Assembly (NCBI GenBank): GCA_043758755.1
Contig: JAYVMW010000003.1
Coordinates: 1 to 64,000, forward strand
Reading direction: 5' to 3'
Source: Solimicrobium sp043758755
GTDB lineage: Bacteria; Pseudomonadota; Gammaproteobacteria; Burkholderiales; Burkholderiaceae_D
Length of the DNA: 64,000 nucleotides
Position 1 is the first letter of the stretch. Each line of letters begins with the position of its first letter. This document shows positions 7,092 to 13,865 of the stretch, one piece after another. The position numbers and the translations under genes were made by a program. The notes beneath the pieces were generated by a model, which saw only the letters and a program-made list of their open reading frames with translations, did no database searches and was not told the origin of the DNA.

Positions 7092-7814
7092 ATGGCGCGC
7101 ATTCGTTCAATAAAACCGGAGTTTTGGACTTCGGAGCAGGTTGTATCCTGCACACTCACTGCCAGACTGCTTTTCATTGGTATATGGACCTTCTGCGACG
7201 ACAACGGAATACACCCGGCTTCAGTCACCAGATTAAAGCTGCAGATTTTTCCTGCCGATGCGATTTCCAGCGCTGATTTGCAAAGCCTTATCAATGAGCT
7301 GATTCGAGCCGGCCTGCTGACTGAATACCTGGTTGGCAATGACCATTACTGGCAGGTTACCGGCTGGGCTAAACATCAACGAATCGACCGACCTACATAC
7401 CGGCATCCAGCGCCATCAGATTCACTGGTATTGCAGGAGATTCAGCCACAACTCGACGACAATTCGACGACAATTCGACGAATACTCGACACATCCTCGG
7501 CTACGGAGAGGAGTGGAGTGGAGAATACTATGTCGGATAAGTCCGACTGCATTGCTGTCCTCAACTACCTGAACTCAAAAACTGGTAGCCGCTTTCGCTC
7601 TGTTCCTGCAAATCTGAAGTTGATTGCTGCCAGACTGAAAGAAGGTGCCACGGTTGAAGACTGCAAGTTGGTCATCGATGCCAAGGTTACGGAATGGTCC
7701 GAAGATTCCAAGTTTCAAAAATACCTGCGCCCTGGGACATTGTTCAACGCTACGAACTTTGCGCAGTATGTCGGGCAACTTGGAAGTCAGCCGAAGGGGC
7801 AGCAATGGATATGA
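7092..7814 (+). CDS. Phage-type replication initiator
   Basis: 240 residues from the ATG at 7092 (MARIRSIKPEFWTSEQVV), behind a TGGGGA ribosome site. The N-terminal winged-helix domain (residues 1-105, with ARLLFIGIWTFCDDNGIHP) is typical of phage replication proteins equivalent to lambda O or DnaT. A polar linker follows, encoded by four 11-bp repeats (see 7450-7493). The C-terminal domain LNYLNSKTGSRFRSVPANLK...LRPGTLFNATNFAQYVG is the Phg_2220_C module. It should recognise the origin and recruit the helicase encoded 400 bp downstream. Confidence 0.85.
   Translation: MARIRSIKPEFWTSEQVVSCTLTARLLFIGIWTFCDDNGIHPASVTRLKLQIFPADAISSADLQSLINELIRAGLLTEYLVGNDHYWQVTGWAKHQRIDRPTYRHPAPSDSLVLQEIQPQLDDNSTTIRRILDTSSATERSGVENTMSDKSDCIAVLNYLNSKTGSRFRSVPANLKLIAARLKEGATVEDCKLVIDAKVTEWSEDSKFQKYLRPGTLFNATNFAQYVGQLGSQPKGQQWI
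7450..7493 (+). repeat. Four 11-bp iterons inside the initiator gene
   Basis: Units AACTCGACGAC, AATTCGACGAC, AATTCGACGAA and TACTCGACACA lie head to tail at 7450, 7461, 7472 and 7483. The core TCGAC is kept in all four and the period is one helical turn. They encode the linker between the two domains of the initiator. This mirrors lambda, where origin iterons lie in gene O. Confidence 0.7.
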
Positions 7815-8221
7815 CCTTGCCAGCTGGTGCCAGTCAAATTTTGGCTGTCCGTAAATCCGGGAAACGACCTGCCGACATGGTGATTGTGTCCAACGTTGGC
7901 AAATTGCCGTTTGAAAATCCAATTGTGATGGTTGATGGCATTCAAAACTATGACTGGCGCTGGTTGGTTAATCTGCCATTCGTATTTTATGGGTCGGTTG
8001 ATGCGAACCTATTAACCCACCTTGAAAACGCCTGCAAGGCTCTTAAAGGCCATCTACCTAAATCCTTGCTGATTTGGGATTCAATCAACAACGATGGCTT
8101 TTCAGCCTGGTATCTGCCAATTGCCGAAACAATCCATTTGCCGAACTCAATGTGGGAATGGGAGTTCAGCTTTATGGAATGGTCCGATTATCAAAACAAA
8201 AAATTTATGGAAACCCAATGA
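7805..8221 (+). CDS. Hypothetical protein between initiator and helicase
   Basis: 138 residues from the ATG at 7805, preceded by GAAGGGG; the ATG at 7811 is an alternative that would overlap the initiator stop. Rich in Trp (YDWRWLVNLP, SLLIWDSI, FSAWYLPI, WEWEFSFMEW), soluble, with a Rossmann-like alternation of strands and helices but no recognised motif. Overlaps both neighbours, so it is part of the replication operon and might load or modulate the helicase. That role is inference from position only. Confidence 0.6.
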   Translation: MDMTLPAGASQILAVRKSGKRPADMVIVSNVGKLPFENPIVMVDGIQNYDWRWLVNLPFVFYGSVDANLLTHLENACKALKGHLPKSLLIWDSINNDGFSAWYLPIAETIHLPNSMWEWEFSFMEWSDYQNKKFMETQ

Positions 8222-9105
8222 ACCTAATCAATGATGACATCGATTTTAGTCAGTATATGGAAGAAACCGAGAACCACAAGGTGCGCCCTGCCGGCGACTT
8301 TCTGCAGGAAACCATCGAGGCATTCTATCCACCACCAGGTGCGCCATTACCGCCCAAACCACTTTGGGACAAGGCCAACGGGAAAATAGCATTCCGTCCT
8401 GGCGAGGTTTCACTGTGGGCCGGCATCAACGGCCATGGCAAATCAATGATGCTCTCCCAAGTGGCGCTAGACCTTTTAATTCAGGACCAGAAAATTCTTA
8501 TTCTTTCATTCGAGATGAAGCCGTCGCGCCAGATGCAACGAATGAGCCGCCAAGCCTATGCCGGCGATGTTCCGCCCGTGCCATTCCTGAAACAGTTTCA
8601 CCAATGGACAGACGGGAAATTATGGATGTATGACCACACTGGAGCCGTACACTGGCAGCAGGTCATGGCCGTTTGCCGGTATGCCAACGAGAAATTCGGA
8701 ATTACTCATTTCATTATCGACAGTATGATGAAATGCGTTAAGGGTGACGACGACTACAACGCCCAGAAGGACTTTGTAAATGAACTGTGCGGGTTTGCGC
8801 AGGCCCGGCAAGCCCATGTTCACCTGGTGCACCATGTCCGCAAGGGTGAGAGCGAAGACAAGGCGCCCGGCAAATTCGATATTAAGGGCGCTGGTGCCAT
8901 TACCGACCAGGTCGACAATGTTTTCACCGTATGGCGCAACAAACGGGCCGAACGCGAACAAACCCAAGACCCGACAGCCATGCTCAAGTGCGACAAACAG
9001 CGGAATGGCGAATGGGAGGGCATGCTGGGATTTTGGTTCCATCCTGATTCGATGCAGTATTTAGAAAAGATTGGCGGCATACCTGTCCGCTACTCGCTCA
9101 AGTGA
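8218..9105 (+). CDS. DnaB-type (RecA-fold) replicative helicase, no primase domain
   Basis: 295 residues from the ATG at 8218, overlapping the preceding stop. Walker A AGINGHGKS near residue 80, the DnaB/gp4-type sequence LSFEMKPSRQMQRMSRQAY, Walker B FIIDSMMKC and the HVHLVHHVRKG segment that matches the H3 region of hexameric helicases, then FDIKGAGAITDQVDNVFTVWRNK. Only the RecA-like motor is present: the N-terminal domain of DnaB and any primase domain are missing. It should unwind the element's DNA with host primase and polymerase after recruitment by the initiator. Confidence 0.88.
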   Translation: MNLINDDIDFSQYMEETENHKVRPAGDFLQETIEAFYPPPGAPLPPKPLWDKANGKIAFRPGEVSLWAGINGHGKSMMLSQVALDLLIQDQKILILSFEMKPSRQMQRMSRQAYAGDVPPVPFLKQFHQWTDGKLWMYDHTGAVHWQQVMAVCRYANEKFGITHFIIDSMMKCVKGDDDYNAQKDFVNELCGFAQARQAHVHLVHHVRKGESEDKAPGKFDIKGAGAITDQVDNVFTVWRNKRAEREQTQDPTAMLKCDKQRNGEWEGMLGFWFHPDSMQYLEKIGGIPVRYSLK

Positions 9106-9115
9106 AGGGGTTGTC

Positions 9116-9394
9116 ATGACAAATGACCGTGAGATTGTAATTGCAGCATTGCGTTGGCATGCCGCCCGAGACCGTAGGCTTGAAGCAGGAAGGCAAAAGC
9201 GCAACCTAGAGGCCATGGAAGATGGTAGATATTTGCGCGGCCATTATGAATTATCCCTGAGAGTAACCGAGCTCAAGCGACTGGAACTTGCATTGCTTCG
9301 CACTTTGGCAAAAGCTTGTGCTATGCAGCGCGCCTATCTTGGACGAGCAGAGAATGCCATAACGGTGCAATTGCTTGAAATGGAAACGATTTAA
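9116..9394 (+). CDS. Hypothetical basic helical protein
   Basis: 92 residues from the ATG at 9116 (MTNDREIVIAALRWHAARDR), preceded by AAGGGG. Highly helical with alternating Arg/Lys and Glu/Leu (RRLEAGRQKRNLEAMEDG, LRVTELKRLELALLRTLAK), consistent with a coiled coil. Last gene of the coupled run that begins at 6238. No family is recognised. Confidence 0.6.
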   Translation: MTNDREIVIAALRWHAARDRRLEAGRQKRNLEAMEDGRYLRGHYELSLRVTELKRLELALLRTLAKACAMQRAYLGRAENAITVQLLEMETI

Positions 9395-9560
9395 TTCCGA
9401 CAAATGCGTGTTACTGCCAGCTTAATCCGTTGGCTTTTTTACATTGCAGTATGCCTGGCCATCCCACCTTGAACAGATTCGCGTAAATTCGGATTGGTAA
9501 ATTCGTCTGCAATCGAATAGAGTGTCAATCATCAAATGAATTCATTTAGGAATTAGGCCA

Positions 9561-9953
9561 ATGACCAAATCAACAAAATCTTTAGACCAGAAATCAGCCG
9601 GGGTTCAAATGAAGATTTTGGCTGTCTTTAAAACACTGCTCAAGGTGTTCTCAGTTTTGTTTGCCATTTTTATCTCGTATGCTGTTTATGGAATGTACGC
9701 CGAGAAAACAGCTCGCAAAGATGCGCAGGCTTTTTGCAATACCGTCACCATTGGGGGTTCGGTAAATGATTTACTTTCTCGGGCCATCGCAAGCGGCGCT
9801 GAGGTCGAGCCAACAAAATGGCACAAGGTAGACGGGCAGCCTGACTGGTTGCCAGTAACGTTCATTGGCTTGCCGCCATTCTCCCGATATTACTGTTCTA
9901 TAAATGCTGTAGGGGGTAAGGTTACAAAAGCAGAGCCTAGGCACATGGACTGA
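9561..9953 (+). CDS. Membrane-anchored hypothetical protein
   Basis: 130 residues. One membrane helix at about residues 22-45 (ILAVFKTLLKVFSVLFAIFISYAV region) with a Lys-rich N-terminal side, then a roughly 85-residue domain predicted outside the cytoplasm that contains two Cys (QAFCNTV, YYCSINA). Preceded by AGGAATTAGGCCA. It opens the right-end membrane cassette of the element, separated from the replication operon by 166 bp. Function unknown. Confidence 0.6.
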   Translation: MTKSTKSLDQKSAGVQMKILAVFKTLLKVFSVLFAIFISYAVYGMYAEKTARKDAQAFCNTVTIGGSVNDLLSRAIASGAEVEPTKWHKVDGQPDWLPVTFIGLPPFSRYYCSINAVGGKVTKAEPRHMD

Positions 9954-9997
9954 ATTTGAATTAAGAATTTGTGTCCTTGCCTCGAAATAAAATCGGA

Positions 9998-10417
9998 ATG
10001 AATATGCCGGCCAGTCATTTGAACGAATACCTAAGACCGTGGAAACTGTTTACGCTTTTTATAGGAATTGCGTTACTTATTGCAGGGTCATTATATGACG
10101 TGGCGCCAGACTGGGACATTCCAATCAGTTTGATAATGGCTATTCTTGCCTATCTGACCGCACCGTGGAGCATGCGCGTATTACTGGAGCGGCGATGGAG
10201 ATATTGGCCCCTTATGTTTTTCTTTACCTGGTTCACCGTAGATGGCTGCTATGCTATTTATTGGCATTTCAAAAATCCGGTTGCACTTGAATTAATGCGT
10301 GGGGTCAATTTTCCAGCGTCACTATCTCTTTACGAACTGTGTGGAATTATTTGGCTGTATCAAGGAAGCATCAATCAGCTTTTTATCGAAATACTGGGAA
10401 ATCTAAAAAAAATCTAA
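9998..10417 (+). CDS. Multi-pass membrane hypothetical protein
   Basis: About 139 residues from the ATG at 9998; the ATG at 10004 has better spacing to CGGA, and a GTG at 9971 would add nine residues, so the start is uncertain. Four hydrophobic helices are visible: LFTLFIGIALLIAGSLY, ISLIMAILAYLTAPW, WPLMFFFTWFTVDGCYAIYW and ELCGIIWLYQGSINQL. No recognised family. Middle gene of the membrane cassette. Confidence 0.55.
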   Translation: MNMPASHLNEYLRPWKLFTLFIGIALLIAGSLYDVAPDWDIPISLIMAILAYLTAPWSMRVLLERRWRYWPLMFFFTWFTVDGCYAIYWHFKNPVALELMRGVNFPASLSLYELCGIIWLYQGSINQLFIEILGNLKKI

Positions 10418-10456
10418 GTAGCCGAACTATCAAGCTAATAGCTGAGGGAGACGTCA

Positions 10457-11122
10457 GTGGATGATTTAAATCGAATCAAGGCAGCGGCTGCAGATGAACA
10501 GCAAATCAAGAACCGCGAAGTACTAAACGCTCATATTCAAAACCAACAGCGGGAAGCAGAAAAAAACAAATCATTGATGGAGCTTTACGAGAGGTTACTT
10601 GATTACAAGAAGCATTTATCAAAAGATATTCCAGTTTTTATCAATCGTGGTTATGGTAACAACGGCACTTTATCTGCGTTAACCGTCGCCATTTCGCCTA
10701 ACAACCCATTATTAAGAAGGCCATTTGTTCAATATCGCATTACAGCCAATGGCGGGACAAATAGTCCATTTCGAATATCAATGGATGTTACCGAGCCATC
10801 CTGGATGAATGTGCAAGACAAAAAATCAGTTTTTCATAGTGACGTAGCAACCGGCCAAAACGTGGTCAATATTCTGGACGGGTCTGCAGTGCGATATTTA
10901 AACGGGGGTAAAAAATTCAAATACGCATTGCCTGAATGGTATCTTTTGACGGGTGGCGTCATTGGAAGTTTATTGGCGTTCATTTCATTCTTGCTTTGTT
11001 TTGTGACAGGCTTGTGGGGAATTCTCCTCGGCCCAATTGCCGCCTTAATTGTCTTTAAATTATCTCAATTTTTGTGGTTGCCGTTTTTATTGGAATTTTT
11101 TTATCTATTTCTAAAAAAATAA
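10457..11122 (+). CDS. Coiled-coil membrane protein, hypothetical
   Basis: 221 residues with a GTG start supported by GAGGGAG eight bases upstream. The N-terminal 60 residues form a probable charged coiled coil (QQIKNREVLNAHIQNQQREAEK). A beta-rich soluble domain follows (about 60-155), then two C-terminal membrane helices (LLTGGVIGSLLAFISFLLCF, GILLGPIAALIVFKLS). Low-GC at the 3' end compared with the core genes. Soluble sensor-like part plus membrane anchor recalls anti-phage or exclusion proteins, but nothing specific is recognised. Confidence 0.6.
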   Translation: MDDLNRIKAAAADEQQIKNREVLNAHIQNQQREAEKNKSLMELYERLLDYKKHLSKDIPVFINRGYGNNGTLSALTVAISPNNPLLRRPFVQYRITANGGTNSPFRISMDVTEPSWMNVQDKKSVFHSDVATGQNVVNILDGSAVRYLNGGKKFKYALPEWYLLTGGVIGSLLAFISFLLCFVTGLWGILLGPIAALIVFKLSQFLWLPFLLEFFYLFLKK

Positions 11123-11611
11123 TAATACGCCACGATAAGAACCAATCAATTAAACATCAGAAAATATCACCTGATTGCCAAGTTGTTGTTAGCTGGCCGG
11201 CAATTTCGCTCAGGTTTCCGAACGGAATTTTTGACACACAAAATCAATGCCAGCAATACTTGCCGGCTGATTTTCGGCAAAATAAATGAACGGTTTCCGA
11301 ACAGATTTCCACACTGTTTAGTTCCCACTAGCTCACACCAAAAACAGGCAGCCGCCTACGTTACACTCACTGTTACAGCCTGTGTTACACCGGAAATGGC
11401 ATTATTCCAAAATGGTAGTCACTCAAAGGATATTCAATCTGGTACGTCAGATTGAAATGGCAACCAAATTGCGAAGCCGGGCTATATGGCCACAAAGTTA
11501 CTGCGATAGTTACTACGTTTCGTTGGCGGTGTTATTTTTATCGCCACTATTTCAATCAAGGCCACAATGAAAAGTGGGAATCATGAGGGGTTGGGTATTC
11601 CGTTCGCCGGG

Positions 11612-11630
11612 GTACACAGCGGGTACACAG
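11612..11630. repeat. Phased GTACAC repeat pair, right end of element
   Basis: GTACACAG at 11612-11619 and 11623-11630, same 11-bp period and orientation as the pair at 1991-2009, about 66 bp inside attR. Presence at both ends of the element points to recombinase arm sites or excisionase sites. Confidence 0.6.
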
Positions 11631-11652
11631 ACAACTTCTGACCCCAGAAAAC

Positions 11653-11679
11653 AAAAAGCCCAGTCACATGGACCGGGCT
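11653..11679 (-). terminator. Terminator of tRNA-Thr carried by the element
   Basis: On the minus strand AGCCC (with an inner GTC/GAC pair) folds back on GGGCT and is followed by TTTTTG. It lies 17 bp beyond the tRNA 3' end but inside the element. Its flank is closely related to that of the terminator at 1731-1766, so each insertion brought its own tRNA terminator. Confidence 0.7.
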
Positions 11680-11695
11680 AAGTGCTTGAATTGAT

Positions 11696-11745
11696 TGGTG
11701 CCGACTGCAGGACTTGAACCCGCCACCCCCTGATTACAAGTCAGG
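11696..11745 (-). other. attR: direct repeat inside tRNA-Thr
   Basis: Identical to 1802-1851. Covers the CCA end, T-arm, variable loop and the 3' part of the anticodon arm of the intact tRNA gene. The crossover occurred somewhere within these 50 bases. Confidence 0.9.
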
Positions 11746-11771
11746 TGCTCTACCAGATGAGCTAAGTCGGC
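11696..11771 (-). tRNA. tRNA-Thr (anticodon TGT)
   Basis: 76 bases with encoded CCA. The acceptor stem GCCGAC pairs with GTCGGC, discriminator A. The D-arm contains AGCTCATCTGGTAGAGC, the anticodon arm is CCTGA-CTTGTAA-TCAGG (anticodon TGT, reads ACA), and the T-arm has GGTTCAAGTCC. All arms pair. It lies 26 bp downstream of sspB and is the target of two successive integrations. Confidence 0.95.
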
Positions 11772-11797
11772 TTACTTTGAAAGAACGGTATTCTAAC

Positions 11798-12262
11798 CTA
11801 TTTTATTACCGTAAAGCTAGGTTTTTTTCGCGGTCCTTTCGAATTCGGATCATCACCGGGCTTGCCGCCTTCTTCGTTCGTGACAGCCAGAGTCATTGCC
11901 GGCTTTTCGCTTTGCGTTTCGCCCTTGATCTCTTCACTTTCAGCCAGTTCGGCGATCACATCAAAAGCCATGCCCTGACCATTTTCGCTGGCGTAAATCG
12001 CTGATACGGCATTGATGGGCACATAAATATCGCGTGACACACCACCAAACCGGGCTTTGAAAGCAATCGCCGCATTATCCATCTGGAGGCCACTGGTTGC
12101 TGAAAAGGCGATATTCAAAACAATATCGCCATTGCGCACGAACTCCATCGGAACGCGCACGCCGGCCAAAACCTTGACTGCAATGTGGGGGGTATAACCG
12201 TTATCTGTGCACCATTCGTACAACGCACGAATCAGATAAGGTTTGGTAGAGGTGTCGGACAT
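11798..12262 (-). CDS. sspB: ClpXP protease specificity-enhancing factor SspB
   Basis: 154 residues. The N-terminal Sm-like substrate-binding domain (STKPYLIRALYEWCTDNGYTPHIAV...GDIVLNIAFSATSGLQMDNAAIAFKARFGG) is the SspB fold. A flexible acidic linker and a basic C-terminal tail (FTVIK) follow; in the family this tail docks on ClpX. It tethers ssrA-tagged and other substrates to ClpXP. Downstream of sspA on the same strand, as in most proteobacteria. Confidence 0.95.
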   Translation of the reverse strand: MSDTSTKPYLIRALYEWCTDNGYTPHIAVKVLAGVRVPMEFVRNGDIVLNIAFSATSGLQMDNAAIAFKARFGGVSRDIYVPINAVSAIYASENGQGMAFDVIAELAESEEIKGETQSEKPAMTLAVTNEEGGKPGDDPNSKGPRKKPSFTVIK

Positions 12263-12279
12263 AATTTATTCACTTGACT

Positions 12280-12304
12280 GGCAATCCGGCCAGACCGGAT
12301 TGCC
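12280..12304 (-). promoter_or_regulatory. Hairpin between sspA and sspB
   Basis: Perfect 10-bp stem GGCAATCCGG / CCGGATTGCC with a 5-base loop, between the two genes. No T-run follows on the minus strand, so it is more likely an mRNA processing or stability element, or a weak attenuator, than a full terminator. Confidence 0.6.
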
Positions 12305-12329
12305 AAGAGCTGCATGTTTATCTGCACAA

Positions 12330-12941
12330 TCAACGACGCATTACTTTTTCCGACGGTGTCAATGCTTCAATATAGGCAGGGCGGGAAAATATACGCTCAG
12401 CATACTTCATTAACGGTGCTGCTGTTTTGGAAATTTCAATGCCGTAGTGATCCAGACGCCACAACAATGGCGCAATCGCCACATCCAGCATGGAAAATTC
12501 TTCGCCCAGCATGTATTTGTTTTTAACAAACAGCGGCGCCAGCGTAGTTAACCGGTCGCGAATTTCGTTACGGGCTTTTTCCAGCGTTTTGCTGTTATTG
12601 CCTGACTTGTCGTTTTCCAGCGTATGCACGTGGATGAACAGTTCTTTTTCAAAATTGAACAGCATCAAACGCGCGCGCGAGCGCATTAACGGATCAGCCG
12701 GCATGAGTTGCGGATGTGGAAAACGCTCATCAATATATTCATTGATGATGTTGGATTCGTACAAAATCAAATCGCGTTCAACCAGAATCGGGACCTGGCC
12801 ATAAGGATTCATGGTGGAAATGTCTTCCGGCTTGTTGAACAAATCCACGTCACGGATTTCAAAATCCATGCCTTTTTCGAACAATACCAAACGACAACGT
12901 TGTGAGAATGGGCAGGTAGTACCTGAATAGAGAACCATCAT
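12330..12941 (-). CDS. sspA: Stringent starvation protein A
   Basis: 203 residues with a glutathione-S-transferase fold: the N-terminal thioredoxin-like part MMVLYSGTTCPFSQRCRLVL, the cis-Pro region PYGQVPILVERDLILYESNII, and an all-helical C-terminal domain. The family binds RNA polymerase and helps cells survive starvation and acid; the GST catalytic role is lost. Ribosome site AAAGGA upstream. The second ATG (12938) is an equivalent start. Operon with sspB. Confidence 0.93.
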   Translation of the reverse strand: MMVLYSGTTCPFSQRCRLVLFEKGMDFEIRDVDLFNKPEDISTMNPYGQVPILVERDLILYESNIINEYIDERFPHPQLMPADPLMRSRARLMLFNFEKELFIHVHTLENDKSGNNSKTLEKARNEIRDRLTTLAPLFVKNKYMLGEEFSMLDVAIAPLLWRLDHYGIEISKTAAPLMKYAERIFSRPAYIEALTPSEKVMRR

Positions 12942-12957
12942 TTTTGCAGTTCCTTTA

Positions 12958-13002
12958 AAACAAATAGGGTGAGGCCTTATTACTGTATTTAAGGCTCACC
13001 CT
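12958..13002 (-). terminator. Terminator of the petABC operon
   Basis: AGGGTGAG-CCTT pairs with AAGGCCTCACCCT (one bulged G), loop of 12 bases at 12979-12990, followed on the minus strand by ATTTGTTTT. It lies 80 bp past petC and just upstream of sspA. Confidence 0.8.
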
Positions 13003-13083
13003 GAAAGTACGAACAGCGTACAACAAATAAGAAAGGCTACGGTAAGCAGCAACTCCACTTATTACTTAATTTACTTAACCTCG

Positions 13084-13845
13084 TTACTTCACTTCTTTCC
13101 AGTAAGAGGCGCTCAGACGCCAGGCCAACAGACTCAGCATGCTCATCCAGATCAGGACCCAAACACCAAGACGTTTGCGGGTACCCTGTTCAGGTTCGCC
13201 CATCCAGTTCAGGTAAGCAACCAGATCAGCGACTTCACTGTCGTATTCTGCTGTTGTCAATTTACCTGGAGTAATGGTGGTGAATTTCTTGAATTCAAGG
13301 GTTTTCTTGCTGTGATCATGCTCATCTTCGACTTCTTCAAACTCGGCACCGCGCACACCCTGCAATTCCCATAATGCGTGAGGCATGCCGACGTTCGGGA
13401 ATACCATGTTATTCCAGCCGGTTGGACGTGAATCGTCTTTATAGTAGCTGCGCAGATAGGTATATAACCAGTCCGGACCGGTACCCGATTCAGAAGCCTT
13501 GGCACGGGCGATCACCGATAAATCCGGTGGGGCGGCACCAAACCAAGCCTTGGCATCTTTGACAGCCAGACGGGTTGTCATCAGATCACCCACCTTGTCG
13601 CTGGCCAGCAGCAGATTGCCGCGAATCTGGTCTTCGGTCAGACCGATGTCTTTCAGACGGCTGTAACGCATCGAACTTGCGGCGTGGCAGTTCAGGCAGT
13701 AATTGACAAACACTTTGGCACCGTTTTGCAGTGCTGCCATATTATTGGCGCGATCCGGTGCGTGGTCCAGCGGGTAGCCTTCACCCGCAAGTGCCAAAGC
13801 TGGCAGCAATACCAGGGTGGCGATTATATTTTTGATGAATTTCAT
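13084..13845 (-). CDS. petC: Cytochrome c1 of the bc1 complex
   Basis: 253 residues. Sec signal peptide MKFIKNIIATLVLLPALALA, haem-binding motif CLNCH near residue 50, and an axial Met in VGMPHALWE. A C-terminal membrane anchor (LGVWVLIWMSMLSLLAWRLSASYW) holds it in the inner membrane with its haem in the periplasm. It passes electrons from the Rieske protein to a soluble cytochrome c. Last gene of petA-petB-petC, with 20 bp between petB and petC. Confidence 0.96.
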   Translation of the reverse strand: MKFIKNIIATLVLLPALALAGEGYPLDHAPDRANNMAALQNGAKVFVNYCLNCHAASSMRYSRLKDIGLTEDQIRGNLLLASDKVGDLMTTRLAVKDAKAWFGAAPPDLSVIARAKASESGTGPDWLYTYLRSYYKDDSRPTGWNNMVFPNVGMPHALWELQGVRGAEFEEVEDEHDHSKKTLEFKKFTTITPGKLTTAEYDSEVADLVAYLNWMGEPEQGTRKRLGVWVLIWMSMLSLLAWRLSASYWKEVK

Positions 13846-13865
13846 ATCTTCTGTCCCTTTGGATA

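Larger units (their letters stand above)
11123..11695. other. Gene-free right end of the element
   Basis: 573 bp without a convincing gene. It holds a repeated GGTTTCCGAAC (near 11213 and 11291), the GTACAC pair at 11612-11630 and a minus-strand terminator at 11653-11679. AT-rich in places. Probably recombination and control sites rather than coding sequence. Confidence 0.6.
1802..11745. mobile_element. Integrated satellite-like element at tRNA-Thr
   Basis: About 9.9 kb bounded by a perfect 50-bp direct repeat (1802-1851 and 11696-11745) that equals the 3' half of tRNA-Thr. It contains one intact tyrosine recombinase next to the left repeat, several small DNA-binding proteins, a phage-type replication initiator, a DnaB/RecA-fold helicase and three right-end membrane-protein genes. 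No capsid, terminase, portal, tail, lysis, relaxase or type IV secretion gene is seen. This fits a replicating phage satellite or a mobilisable/integrative plasmid-like element rather than a complete prophage. The classification is inference; the boundaries are read directly. Confidence 0.85.

Noticed and set aside
7450..7493. CRISPR-like repeats
   Set aside because: The units are contiguous 11-bp direct repeats without spacers and lie inside a coding sequence; no cas gene is present.
1802..11745. A complete prophage
   Set aside because: No capsid, portal, terminase, tail or lysis gene is present in the 9.9 kb.
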